A stretch of DNA of 10,306 nt, from the NCBI GenBank assembly GCA_947626405.1, contig CANQSE010000052.1, positions 1-10,306 of the forward strand, in the 5' to 3' direction. The position numbers and the translations under genes were made by a program. Numbering within the stretch: position 1 is the stretch's first letter; each line of letters begins with the position of its first letter. The notes under the pieces were generated by a model, which saw only the letters and a list, made by a program, of their open reading frames with translations, did not search any database and had not been told where the DNA came from. Source of the DNA: an uncultured Acetatifactor sp. (GTDB lineage: Bacteria; Bacillota; Clostridia; Lachnospirales; Lachnospiraceae). This document shows, piece after piece, positions 1 through 6,416 of this stretch.

Positions 1-167
1 CCGTGCGGGCACGTCGGCACTTGGCGAGGTTCTTTCGAGCCTAGTGTCCGTTACGTGCTAAGCCGAGCGGAAGCGTGTCTGACGGGAGAACATCGGCAGT
101 ACCGGGCGTGACTTGCAAGGGAAAGACCAAACTGTTTGCCCGATACCACAGTTTCCCCGATATCACG
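1..167 (+). ncRNA. Unidentified GC-rich structured segment, possible ncRNA
   Basis: No reading frame of useful length crosses this stretch on either strand. It is clearly richer in GC than the AT-rich DNA after about 168. Complementary segments nest in order: GCACGT (9-14) with ACGTGC (53-58); inside it CGG-CACT (15-21) with AGTG-T-CCG (43-50); inside that AGGTTC (27-32) with GAGCCT (37-42) around a TTTC loop. A second domain pairs GCCGA (62-66) with TCGGC (93-97) and contains a GC-GGAA-GC segment with a GNRA-type tetraloop. A third pairs CGTGA (107-111) with TCACG (163-167) and GGGAAA (119-124) with TTTCCC (152-157). The GNRA loop reads correctly on the plus strand, which favours that strand. 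I cannot match it to SRP RNA, tmRNA, RNase P, 6S or a riboswitch; a group II intron remnant is conceivable. The element may begin left of the window. Confidence 0.3.
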
Positions 168-260
168 ATAATATTAACTCAATCTTTCACCTTTGTACTC
201 CTTAATGTACGCCTCAAAATACCTCCATATAATTAATATAATACAAATCCCGCTTCCTGC

Positions 261-277
261 CAAGGGATTTTCCCTTG
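261..277. promoter_or_regulatory. 17-bp palindrome overlapping the argG -35 box
   Basis: CAAGGGA, a TTT centre, then TCCCTTG: two perfect 7-bp arms. The right arm runs into the -35 hexamer at 275-280, the usual position for a repressor operator. It is not followed by a T run, so a terminator is unlikely. The regulator is unknown. Confidence 0.35.
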
Positions 278-303
278 CATTTCAAAAGGTTCTGTTGTAT
301 AGT
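275..303 (+). promoter_or_regulatory. Sigma-A promoter of argG
   Basis: -35 TTGCAT (275-280), a 17-nt spacer and -10 TATAGT (298-303). Each hexamer is close to consensus and the spacing is optimal. Transcription would start near 310, giving a leader of about 40 nt. Confidence 0.65.
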
Positions 304-351
304 GTTTTCAGGTTAAATCCTCAAAATACATAGTTACGGAGGCTTATCATT

Positions 352-1575
352 ATGAAAGAAAAAGTAATTCTCGCCTATTCAGGCGGTCTGGATACCACCG
401 CCATCATTCCCTGGCTGAAGGAAAACTTCGACTATGAAGTGATCTGCGTCTGCGTAGACTGCGGCCAGGCGGAGGAGCTGGACGGCCTGGAGGAACGCGC
501 AAAGTCCTGCGGCGCATCCAAGCTCTATATCGAGAACGTGATCGACGAATTTTGCGACGAGTACATCGTACCCTGCGTGCAGGCAAATGCAATCTATGAA
601 AACAAGTACCTTCTTGGCACTTCCATGGCTCGTCCGCTGATTGCAAAGAAGCTTGTGGAGATCGCCCGCAAAGAAGGGGCCAGCGCAATCTGCCACGGCG
701 CGACCGGAAAGGGCAACGACCAGATCCGCTTTGAGCTCGGCATCAAGGCCCTTGCTCCTGACTTAAAGATCATCGCCGCATGGAGAAACGACAAGTGGAC
801 GATGGATTCCCGTGAATCCGAGATCGAATACTGTAAGGCCCACGGTATCAATCTTCCCTTCTCAGCGGATTCCTCTTACAGCCGTGATCGCAATATCTGG
901 CACATCAGTCATGAGGGACTTGAGCTTGAGGATCCCGTAAACGAGCCCAATTTTGAGCACCTGCTTGTACTGGGAGTTACTCCCGAGAAGGCTCCTGATG
1001 AGGGCGAATATGTGACCATGACCTTTGAAAAGGGAGTACCCACTTCCGTAAACGGCAAAAAGATGAAGGTTTCCGAGATTATCTCCACCCTGAACGCTCT
1101 CGGCGGAAAGCATGGTATCGGCATCATAGACATCGTTGAAAACAGAGTTGTGGGCATGAAATCCAGAGGTGTATACGAGACACCCGGAGGTACAATCCTG
1201 ATGGAGGCACATCAGCAGCTTGAGGAGCTTATCCTTGACCGCGACACCTACGCGTTTAAAAAGGAGATGGGCAGCCGTTTTGCAAGCCTTGTATACGAAG
1301 GCAAGTGGTTCACCCCTCTGCGCCAGGCGGAGCAGGCGTTTATCCAGGAGACGCAGAAATATGTCACGGGAGAAGTCAAATTCAAGCTCTATAAGGGAAA
1401 TATAATCAAGGCCGGCACCACTTCACCCTACAGCCTTTACAACGAAAGCATCGCTTCTTTCACCACCGGTGATCTCTACGACCACCACGATGCCGAGGGA
1501 TTCATCAACCTGTTCGGACTTTCCAGCAAGGTCCGCGCTATGAAGATGCAGGAGCTGGGAGAAAAAATGTTTTAA
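352..1575 (+). CDS. argG: Argininosuccinate synthase
   Basis: This cytoplasmic enzyme condenses citrulline and aspartate, with ATP cleaved to AMP and pyrophosphate, to form argininosuccinate, the penultimate step of arginine synthesis. The 407-residue product has the normal family length. The ATP pyrophosphatase loop SGGLDTT is at residues 10-16. Further family blocks are GTSMARP (89-95), [10 protein letters not shown] (115-124) and SRDRNIWH (177-184). The start is supported by ACGGAGG at 336-342, 9 nt before the ATG. The gene appears monocistronic: it has its own promoter and a strong terminator 16 nt after the stop, and argH is not adjacent as it often is elsewhere. Regulation may involve the palindrome over the -35 box, but no known arginine repressor site is evident. 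Confidence 0.97.
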   Translation: MKEKVILAYSGGLDTTAIIPWLKENFDYEVICVCVDCGQAEELDGLEERAKSCGASKLYIENVIDEFCDEYIVPCVQANAIYENKYLLGTSMARPLIAKKLVEIARKEGASAICHGATGKGNDQIRFELGIKALAPDLKIIAAWRNDKWTMDSRESEIEYCKAHGINLPFSADSSYSRDRNIWHISHEGLELEDPVNEPNFEHLLVLGVTPEKAPDEGEYVTMTFEKGVPTSVNGKKMKVSEIISTLNALGGKHGIGIIDIVENRVVGMKSRGVYETPGGTILMEAHQQLEELILDRDTYAFKKEMGSRFASLVYEGKWFTPLRQAEQAFIQETQKYVTGEVKFKLYKGNIIKAGTTSPYSLYNESIASFTTGDLYDHHDAEGFINLFGLSSKVRAMKMQELGEKMF

Positions 1576-1591
1576 GCAATACAAGATACCG

Positions 1592-1618
1592 AAAAAGCCT
1601 CCCAAAAGGAGGCTTTTT
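1592..1618 (+). terminator. Intrinsic terminator after argG
   Basis: AAAAAGCCTCC (1592-1602), loop CAAAA, GGAGGCTTTTT (1608-1618). The 11-bp perfect stem ends in a T run. The flanking A run means it could also act on the minus strand. Confidence 0.93.
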
Positions 1619-1655
1619 CCAAATCATCGGTCTATTCATGGGGAGTATTAGCCGA

Positions 1656-1934
1656 ATGACGACTTATATCCTGATTTATTTCGTTTTGATTAACCTCACA
1701 GGGTTTGCCATGATGGGCTCAGATAAAAAAAGAGCAATCCGAAAACAGTGGAGAATCCCCGAATCCTCTCTTTTTACCCCGGCGCTGCTCGGCGGAGCCT
1801 TAGGCTGTACGCTTGGAATGTATTTTTTTCACCACAAGACAAGGCACTGGTATTTCCGCATTGGGATGCCTTTAATTTTTGCGGCGCAGGTTCTCATCTG
1901 TATTTTTCTGGCGCCCCTGCTTACAAAACAGTAA
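1656..1934 (+). CDS. DUF1294 family small membrane protein
   Basis: A 92-residue, strongly hydrophobic protein with likely membrane segments at about 3-20, 41-57 and 68-88. The pattern fits DUF1294: an early Asn-Leu in the first helix, Asp-Lys (23-24) followed by basic residues, RIPE (33-36), LLGGALG (44-50), and HKTRHWYF (60-67) before the last helix. The function of this family is not established; in other bacteria the domain is sometimes fused to a cold-shock domain, which is absent here. I chose the ATG at 1656 over the in-frame ATG at 1638 because GGGGAG (1640-1645) lies 10 nt before 1656, while 1638 has no ribosome binding site. No separate promoter is evident in the short gap after the argG terminator, so expression may depend on read-through or an unseen promoter. 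Confidence 0.8.
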   Translation: MTTYILIYFVLINLTGFAMMGSDKKRAIRKQWRIPESSLFTPALLGGALGCTLGMYFFHHKTRHWYFRIGMPLIFAAQVLICIFLAPLLTKQ

Positions 1935-1974
1935 CGTGTCAGCCCGACGTCGGCGGACGCAAGGAGAATTTCCT

Positions 1975-2475
1975 ATGACAGCATTACAGATCACATCCAT
2001 GAAGCATTTTATGAAATGCCTTTTGCTATCCGAAAGCTTTGACGACTTTCTGCTGCAGGAGGCCGTCGTCGCTGTGGGCTGCACAGTAACCATAGACGGG
2101 CGGGTGAACAAAGCTTTCTACCGGCAGAATAATGACGCGGATTCTCCCGCCCTTCCTGAATTTCGCCCGTTCAGCGAGCTTAGAGGACTCTGCTTCGACC
2201 TGATAAAGGGAAAGCAGACTCCACTGTTTTTCCGTTTTACAATGCAGTTAAAGCCCGAGAAGGTGGCGGCTCTGCTCACGGAAGAAAACTGTCAGGTTCC
2301 CTCCGAGCAGGTTAAGGCGTTTGCGCTTAATATACGCTATGACGGCGCTAAGACAATTCTCACCACGGCCACAGCCTTACAGACGTTTCTGCCGTCAAAA
2401 GAGCCCGACGCCATATGGGATCGGGCTCTCAAAAGCTTTCTTGACAGCGAAGGCATAGAATACGAAATCCTCTGA
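1975..2475 (+). CDS. DUF5721-like protein of unknown function
   Basis: A 166-residue soluble protein with no signal peptide or membrane segment. The start at 1975 is set by AAGGAG at 1961-1966 with an 8-nt gap; the frame stays open further upstream, but that part overlaps the preceding gene and has no ribosome binding site. The order is an N-terminal helix with a SFDDFLLQEA segment (residues 21-30), a strand pair TVTIDGRVNKAFY (37-49), and a C-terminal half with LKPEKV and NIRYDGAK. This resembles a family I know as DUF5721 from Lachnospiraceae genomes, recalled rather than searched. No function is known. It follows the DUF1294 gene by 40 nt on the same strand and may be co-transcribed with it. 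No terminator is visible after the stop; a minisatellite follows instead. Confidence 0.7.
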   Translation: MTALQITSMKHFMKCLLLSESFDDFLLQEAVVAVGCTVTIDGRVNKAFYRQNNDADSPALPEFRPFSELRGLCFDLIKGKQTPLFFRFTMQLKPEKVAALLTEENCQVPSEQVKAFALNIRYDGAKTILTTATALQTFLPSKEPDAIWDRALKSFLDSEGIEYEIL

Positions 2476-2492
2476 AGCCTTCCCGTCTATTA

Positions 2493-2642
2493 CTTTTACA
2501 TCATTGTACATTCTTGCTCTTACATTATTGCTCTTGCATTATTGCTCTTACATTATTGCTCTTACATTATTGCTCTTACATTATTGCTCTTGCATTATTG
2601 CTCTTACATTATTGCTCTTGCATTATTGCTCTTGCATTTTTA
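2493..2642. repeat. 14-bp tandem repeat (minisatellite) in a convergent gap
   Basis: Eight consecutive units of CTCTTRCATTATTG fill 2517-2628. They are identical except for an A/G switch at the sixth base, which reads A,G,A,A,A,G,A,G. Degenerate copies flank the array: CTTTTACATCATTG (2493-2506), a shortened TACATTCTTG (2507-2516), and a decayed copy at 2629-2642. The array fills almost all of the gap between the DUF5721-like stop and the spoVAE stop. The 14-bp unit is not a multiple of three, and the long plus-strand frames through it, repeating the same few residues in all phases, are artefacts. Confidence 0.95.
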
Positions 2643-2647
2643 CTTCT

Positions 2648-3007
2648 TTATTTTTTCATTTTGGGTCTGAAGACAAGGCTGGCAAGATATCCGAAGATAA
2701 GCGCGGAAGCTGTACCCACCGCCCCCGCTTTCAGTCCGCCTGCAAACAATCCCAGGATCCCCTGCTCGTCCACAGCCTCCTTAACGCCTTTCATCAACAC
2801 GTTTCCGAATCCCAGCAGAGGCACTCCGGCTCCTGCGCCGGCAAACTCCTGAAACGGCTCGTACCAGCCGAAAAAGCTGATCACGGCCCCCGTTACCACA
2901 AGCAGCACCATTATGCGTCCCGGCATAAGCTTTGTCTTCTCCATCAAAATCTGTACCAGGGCGCAGATCAGTCCGCCCACCCAAAAAGCATTGACATAGT
3001 CCATCAT
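2648..3007 (-). CDS. spoVAE: Stage V sporulation protein AE (SpoVAE)
   Basis: A small inner-membrane protein of about 119 residues, the usual SpoVAE (SpoVAEb) length. It belongs to the SpoVA channel that moves calcium-dipicolinate into the developing spore and releases it at germination. Predicted membrane segments lie near residues 4-22, 30-49 and 83-112. Family-typical segments are the N-terminal YVNAFWVGGLICALVQ, the glycine-rich AGAGAGVPLLGFGN, and the late GLFAGGLKAGAVG. The start is one of three adjacent codons, GTG-ATG-ATG. AGGAG (3017-3021 on the plus strand) lies 6 nt before the GTG and 9 nt before the first ATG, which I chose. It lies downstream of ridA with a 133-135 nt gap rather than next to spoVAD. 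I could not pick a convincing sporulation promoter in that gap. Confidence 0.92.
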   Translation of the reverse strand: MMDYVNAFWVGGLICALVQILMEKTKLMPGRIMVLLVVTGAVISFFGWYEPFQEFAGAGAGVPLLGFGNVLMKGVKEAVDEQGILGLFAGGLKAGAVGTASALIFGYLASLVFRPKMKK

Positions 3008-3125
3008 CACGGCATACTCCTTTCGTGAAAATTACCTAACTTTATGTTTGACGGTTTTCACATTTTTCCTGTAATAGTTTCTGCCGATCCGCAAGGATTA
3101 TGTATAATTTTTAATATTCCGCCGT

Positions 3126-3148
3126 GTTTAGGCTTTGGACGCCTAAAC
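3126..3148 (-). other. Stem-loop overlapping the ridA stop codon
   Basis: GTTTAGGC and GCCTAAAC form a perfect 8-bp stem with a 7-nt loop; the ridA TAG sits inside the stem. No T run follows on the minus strand, so it is not a standard intrinsic terminator. It may mark an mRNA end or protect the 3' end. Confidence 0.5.
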
Positions 3149-3517
3149 CTCCGCGATGACCTCCACCTCGCAGAGCACATTTTTAGGCAGGGTCTTTACA
3201 GCCACACAGCTCCTCGCGGGTTTTTCCGTGAAATAGCGGGCATATATCTCATTGAATACTCCAAAATCCGCCATATCAGCCAGAAAGCACGTTGTTTTGA
3301 CGACATTTTCGTATTTTGTTCCCGCCGCTTCCAGCAGCGCCCCGATATTTTTCATCACCTGTTCGGTCTGGGTCACAATGTCGCTGCCGTTGATCTCTCC
3401 TGTCGCGGGGTCAATTGCGATCTGGCCGGAGCAAAACAGAAGTCCGTTTGCAATCATGCCCTGAGAATAAGGTCCAATGGCCTGCGGAGCCTTTTCGGTT
3501 GAAATTTTCCGTATCAT
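3143..3517 (-). CDS. ridA: RidA family enamine/imine deaminase
   Basis: A 124-residue cytoplasmic protein of the RidA/YjgF/UK114 family. Its members are trimers that hydrolyse reactive enamines and imines, such as 2-aminoacrylate from PLP enzymes, to keto acids and ammonia. The N-terminal KAPQAIGPYSQ segment (9-19) is typical. Arg102 in the ARSCVAVKTLP block and Glu117 in CEVEVIAEV align with the Arg105 and Glu120 that bind carboxylate and water in E. coli RidA. The start at 3517 is preceded by GAGG with a 9-nt gap; an in-frame GTG at 3532 would add five residues and has a poorly spaced site. It lies 42 nt after the 91-residue unknown ORF and may be co-transcribed with it and the GH8 gene. 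A related TdcF-like role is possible. Confidence 0.93.
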   Translation of the reverse strand: MIRKISTEKAPQAIGPYSQGMIANGLLFCSGQIAIDPATGEINGSDIVTQTEQVMKNIGALLEAAGTKYENVVKTTCFLADMADFGVFNEIYARYFTEKPARSCVAVKTLPKNVLCEVEVIAEV

Positions 3518-3559
3518 TTTCTTAATCCTCACTTTCCTTTTTTTGCTTAATTAATCCTG

Positions 3560-3835
3560 TTAAAGCTGATTTTTGTTTTTATCCGCGGGGTCCGGCTCGT
3601 CAAATTCAGCAGTCACATAAAAACCCCTGGGATTTTCGACCACGCCCGTAACGACTCCCTCTCTGGATTTGAGCCTGTCCCGAAATGCGATATTGACGGA
3701 CATGGCAAGTGAAGGGTCGATGGTGTAGTAATAGCTGCCGGGGAGCACTCCCTCCGTCACTGTAATCTTCTGTCCGGCCTCCAGAAGGCCCGGACGCTCC
3801 ATCTTAAATTCCATCCGCCTCATACCAGACCCCAT
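3560..3835 (-). CDS. Small conserved-looking protein of unknown function
   Basis: A 91-residue frame with no signal peptide or membrane segment. The core looks like a small beta-rich domain: KITVTEGVLPGSYYYTIDP (about 23-41), then AFRDRLKSREGVVTGVVE, RGFYVTAEFDEP, and a charged tail. I do not recognise the family. The start is uncertain: Met1, Met5, Met8 and Met12 are all possible and none has a good ribosome binding site. The frame is also open upstream of 3835 all the way to the TGA that ends the GH8 gene, adding 23 sense codons (DDGEFEIYAV onward) without any ATG, GTG or TTG. The protein may therefore be longer, with a rare start codon or read-through, or simply start at 3835. It lies between the GH8 gene and ridA on the same strand. 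Confidence 0.6.
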   Translation of the reverse strand: MGSGMRRMEFKMERPGLLEAGQKITVTEGVLPGSYYYTIDPSLAMSVNIAFRDRLKSREGVVTGVVENPRGFYVTAEFDEPDPADKNKNQL

Positions 3836-3904
3836 TCCAGGCGAATTTATCCGCCTTGCGTTTTTAAGCGACGGGACGGCGTAAATCTCAAATTCCCCGT
3901 CGTC

Positions 3905-5068
3905 TCAGTCCCATATCCTGTATCTGCCGCTCAGGGCAAGAAATGCGAAAAAGTACAGGCAGTTGTCGTAATACCTGCGGTTCCCCCTGCGCAGGGGCTC
4001 CTGCCACAGGCGTTCAACCCAGCGCATTGCGGTCTGCAGGGCTTCGCCGTCGCTTACCCTTCCTACAACCGCCAGCGCACCCTGCGCGGTGGTCGCCATC
4101 ATTCCCACCGGATGCAGCGCGTCTTTGTCAAGACATGTCCCGTCAACATTGTATATTTTGTATGGCTCCTTCCGTCCCTCCAGGAAACGCTGCAGACGTA
4201 CGGCGGCGTCAGCCTGTCCCTCGTCCGTTTCAAACCAGGCATAATCCAGTCCGATATTTGCGACCGTCCTGTAGGAATCGCTGTAAAACCAGTCGTGCCT
4301 GTCATTTGACCAAAACAGCGGCTTGTCCATGGGCGAACCGTCAAACCACGAGTATTCCGGACTCATTCCGGTGACGGGGTGACATGCGGTCTTTAAATAC
4401 TTTCTGCTGGCATCGGCGGCCTCTCGCCAGAAAGGTCTGTCCTCCTCGTCCGCCCAGAGGGCAAAAAGCTCATAAAAATGAGGAAGGTGATAGGACGGAT
4501 CCGTAAAGTCTATGCCGGGCACAAAGAGCACCTGCCTGTTTTCACGGTTCCACATAGGATGACCCGGTCTGCCGTTCTCCCCCTTATGAAGGGCTGCTCT
4601 GAGAATTGCCCTTGCATATTTGGAGTAACAGAAGATCCCTTCGCCGTCTCCCCACCTGTGAGAGGCAAAGAAAAGCGCCATTGCAAAGAACTCCTCGCCG
4701 TCGGGCGCCGCGCCGTCCGCATTTTTACTCCCGTCAAGTCCGCACGACCAGGCGAAATACCCTTCGTTTTCACCTTCCTGCTGGTACATGTATGTATAAG
4801 CCCATTTCCATATCCTGTCAAATTCCTCTTTCCTGTCCATCTGCACACATATCATCATGCCGTAGGACATGCCCTCCGTGCGGGCGTCATGGTTTCCGGT
4901 ATCTTCCAGATAACCCATATCGTCCCCCACGGGATGATAAATGCGCTCGTCCTCGGGTCCGTAGAAAAAGGTATTCCATATTTCCTGAAGCCTGTTTTCG
5001 ATCTCCTCCTCGGTCTTTCCGCACTCCAAAAACAAGTTGCGATATTTTTTCGTTTCAAAGGCGCCCAT
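3905..5068 (-). CDS. Glycoside hydrolase family 8, exo-oligoxylanase type
   Basis: A 387-residue protein without a signal peptide, so cytoplasmic. It matches the GH8 (alpha/alpha)6-barrel family and in length and motifs resembles Rex, the reducing-end xylose-releasing exo-oligoxylanase, which trims xylose from imported xylo-oligosaccharides. Glu65 in DARTEGMSYGM fits the general acid (Glu70 in Bacillus halodurans Rex). Asp264 in YSDSYRTVAN fits the general base (Asp263). Leu-His-Pro at 318-320 fits the loop that in Rex closes the cleft beyond the reducing end. The residue just before it is Ala317, where Rex, as I recall, has His319. AGGAGG lies 7 nt before the ATG and a strong promoter lies just upstream, so it can be expressed apart from spoVAD. 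No xylose transporter or other xylan gene is in view. Other GH8 activities, such as cellulase or chitosanase, are less likely given length and location. Confidence 0.88.
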   Translation of the reverse strand: MGAFETKKYRNLFLECGKTEEEIENRLQEIWNTFFYGPEDERIYHPVGDDMGYLEDTGNHDARTEGMSYGMMICVQMDRKEEFDRIWKWAYTYMYQQEGENEGYFAWSCGLDGSKNADGAAPDGEEFFAMALFFASHRWGDGEGIFCYSKYARAILRAALHKGENGRPGHPMWNRENRQVLFVPGIDFTDPSYHLPHFYELFALWADEEDRPFWREAADASRKYLKTACHPVTGMSPEYSWFDGSPMDKPLFWSNDRHDWFYSDSYRTVANIGLDYAWFETDEGQADAAVRLQRFLEGRKEPYKIYNVDGTCLDKDALHPVGMMATTAQGALAVVGRVSDGEALQTAMRWVERLWQEPLRRGNRRYYDNCLYFFAFLALSGRYRIWD

Positions 5069-5111
5069 ATTTTTTCCTCCTGCACGCTGATGTTAATATA
5101 GTCCTTAAGAA

Positions 5112-5140
5112 ATTATAAAACATGGACGCCTTTTTGTCAC
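5112..5140 (-). promoter_or_regulatory. Sigma-A promoter of the GH8 gene
   Basis: On the minus strand: -35 GTGACA (5135-5140), 17-nt spacer, -10 TATAAT (5112-5117). It lies in the 105-bp gap after the spoVAD stop and predicts a leader of about 40 nt. It separates vegetative expression of the GH8 group from sporulation expression of spoVAD. Confidence 0.65.
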
Positions 5141-5173
5141 GGCAAATTTACAGTCTTTTAGATGTTTTATTTT

Positions 5174-6223
5174 TTAATCGCACCGCTCTATCACCAGACA
5201 GTGAGCGATTCCCGGAACGCTTTTTCCCTCGTTGAAGCTTGTCTTGCTCAAAAGCGCACCGGTAGGCGCAAAGAGGATCCGCCTCCAGTTCTCGTCCTCA
5301 AGCTGCTTGAGGATAAAAGCCGACAGAGTTACCGCGCTGCAGCCGCAGCCGCTTCCGCCCGCATGAGTGTCCTGACTCTCACTGTCATAAATCTCGATGC
5401 CGCAGTCCATGTGTTTTCCCGATATGTCGTAGCCCTTTTCCGACATCATGTCGGCAAGCACCCTCTGACCGACTTTTCCCAAATCCCCCGTGATAATCTT
5501 GTCGTAATCGTCCGGTTGACTGTTATAGTCGATAAAGTGTCTCTCCAGTGTAGAAGCCGCTGCCGGAGCCATACATGCGCCCATATTCATGGAATCCTTT
5601 AATCCGTAATCAACAATCTTCCCCACGGTAAAGCCTGTAATTTTCGCCCTGGCGCACATCTTACCGCCGTTTTTGTCAGACCCCTGGCACTTCTCGCCTC
5701 CCAGCACAAACGCCGCGGCTCCCGTCACCGTCCAGGTGGCGGAAAGGGGACGCTGATTACCGTATTCAAGCGGGAACCTGAACTCTTTCTCTGCGCTGGC
5801 AAAATGGCTCGATGTGACGCACAGCACCCTTGACGCAAATCCTCCCGCGACAGCCATAGTTCCAAGCGTCAGCGCTTCACCGCAGGTTGAACACGCGCCG
5901 TACACCCCAAACAGCGGTATCTGATAAGATGAGAGTCCGAATGACGTCGCTATTGATTGACCAAGCAAGTCACCTGCATAGATAAACGAGATGTCATCCG
6001 AAGACACCCCCGCCTTTTCCAGCGCCGTCTGCACGGCGTCCCTCTGAAGCGTGCTCTCCGCTTCCTCCCAGGTCGCACAGCCAAACATATCATCCTGTCC
6101 GACCTTGTCAAATAAAAGACCCAGCGGACCCTGTCCTTCCTTCGTCCCGACTACGCTTGCGCTGTTTATTATATATACGGGCTTTTCAAGCCTTACGCTG
6201 GCTTTTCCCAAACTTTGATCCAT
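5174..6223 (-). CDS. spoVAD: Stage V sporulation protein AD (SpoVAD)
   Basis: A 349-residue protein with the thiolase-like fold of SpoVAD, slightly longer than the roughly 338 residues of the Bacillus protein. SpoVAD lies on the outer face of the spore inner membrane and binds dipicolinic acid for uptake through the SpoVA channel. Family segments include KPVYIINSASVVGTKEGQGP (14-33), FIYAGDLLGQS, the YGACSTCGEAL region, SSHFASAEKEFRFPLEYGNQ, and HAGGSGCGCSAVT near the C-terminus. GGAGG with a 6-nt gap supports the start. A sigma-G-like promoter lies about 80 nt upstream, which fits forespore expression. Oddly, spoVAC is not upstream (a terminator and an unrelated operon are there) and spoVAE is not immediately downstream. 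Confidence 0.95.
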   Translation of the reverse strand: MDQSLGKASVRLEKPVYIINSASVVGTKEGQGPLGLLFDKVGQDDMFGCATWEEAESTLQRDAVQTALEKAGVSSDDISFIYAGDLLGQSIATSFGLSSYQIPLFGVYGACSTCGEALTLGTMAVAGGFASRVLCVTSSHFASAEKEFRFPLEYGNQRPLSATWTVTGAAAFVLGGEKCQGSDKNGGKMCARAKITGFTVGKIVDYGLKDSMNMGACMAPAAASTLERHFIDYNSQPDDYDKIITGDLGKVGQRVLADMMSEKGYDISGKHMDCGIEIYDSESQDTHAGGSGCGCSAVTLSAFILKQLEDENWRRILFAPTGALLSKTSFNEGKSVPGIAHCLVIERCD

Positions 6224-6303
6224 ATTCTTCCTCCGTTGCAGCTCTCTGGCTTTTCATTATTTTACACAGAAACGCTTCTTGCAAAAGACGTCTGTCTGCT
6301 CTC

Positions 6304-6334
6304 AAGTATTGCCGCAGCGGCGGAAAAGTATTCG
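6304..6334 (-). promoter_or_regulatory. Possible sigma-G promoter of spoVAD
   Basis: On the minus strand: CGAATA (6329-6334), an 18-nt spacer, then AATACTT (6304-6310). The Bacillus sigma-G consensus is about TGAATA and CATACTA with 17-18 nt between, so 5 of 6 and 5 of 7 bases match. The call rests on this match and on the known sigma-G control of spoVA. Confidence 0.4.
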
Positions 6335-6380
6335 CAAAACAGTCATGTGAACAAAATATGTCAGATACGGATTATTTTTG

Positions 6381-6416
6381 AAAAAAGGCGCAGCCTCCTG
6401 CTAATCAATGGCTGCG
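6381..6416 (-). terminator. Intrinsic terminator of the dlt-like operon
   Basis: On the minus strand CGCAGCC (6410-6416) pairs with GGCTGCG (6389-6395) around a 14-nt loop, followed by CC and six T residues (6381-6386). The lipoprotein stop codon lies in the loop. It closes the operon and insulates spoVAD. Confidence 0.8.

Larger units (their letters stand above)
168..351 (+). other. AT-rich leader upstream of argG
   Basis: This stretch holds no gene. Its first 90 bases are AT-rich with no feature I can name. The second half carries the palindrome, promoter and ribosome binding site of argG, listed separately. I saw no match to the classical ARG box pattern of the ArgR/AhrC regulators. Confidence 0.5.

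Noticed and set aside
1638..1655. Longer start for the DUF1294 protein at 1638
   Set aside because: No ribosome binding site precedes it; GGGGAG lies correctly before 1656, and the shorter form fits the family N-terminus.
1944..1953. Palindrome CCGACGTCGG before the DUF5721-like gene as an operator
   Set aside because: It is short, in a GC-rich gap, and has no promoter next to it; chance is likely.
2493..2642. CRISPR array
   Set aside because: The units are 14 bp and directly abut with no unique spacers.
2504..3028. Two long plus-strand frames through the minisatellite (2504-3028 and 2514-2852)
   Set aside because: Their N-termini are the repeat unit read in shifting phases, and their C-termini are antisense to spoVAE.
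3011..3142. Sporulation promoter before spoVAE
   Set aside because: CATAAAG with an upstream GGAAAA is the best candidate but matches the sigma-G boxes poorly, and no sigma-E -35 fits.
3518..3532. GTG start for RidA at 3532
   Set aside because: The ATG at 3517 has a well-spaced GAGG and gives the usual N-terminal length.
3869..3902. Terminator after the GH8 gene
   Set aside because: The 7-bp stem has a 20-nt loop and no following T run on the minus strand.
4478..5118. Plus-strand frames opposite the GH8 gene
   Set aside because: They are shadows of a GC-rich coding strand with clear GH8 catalytic motifs on the minus strand.
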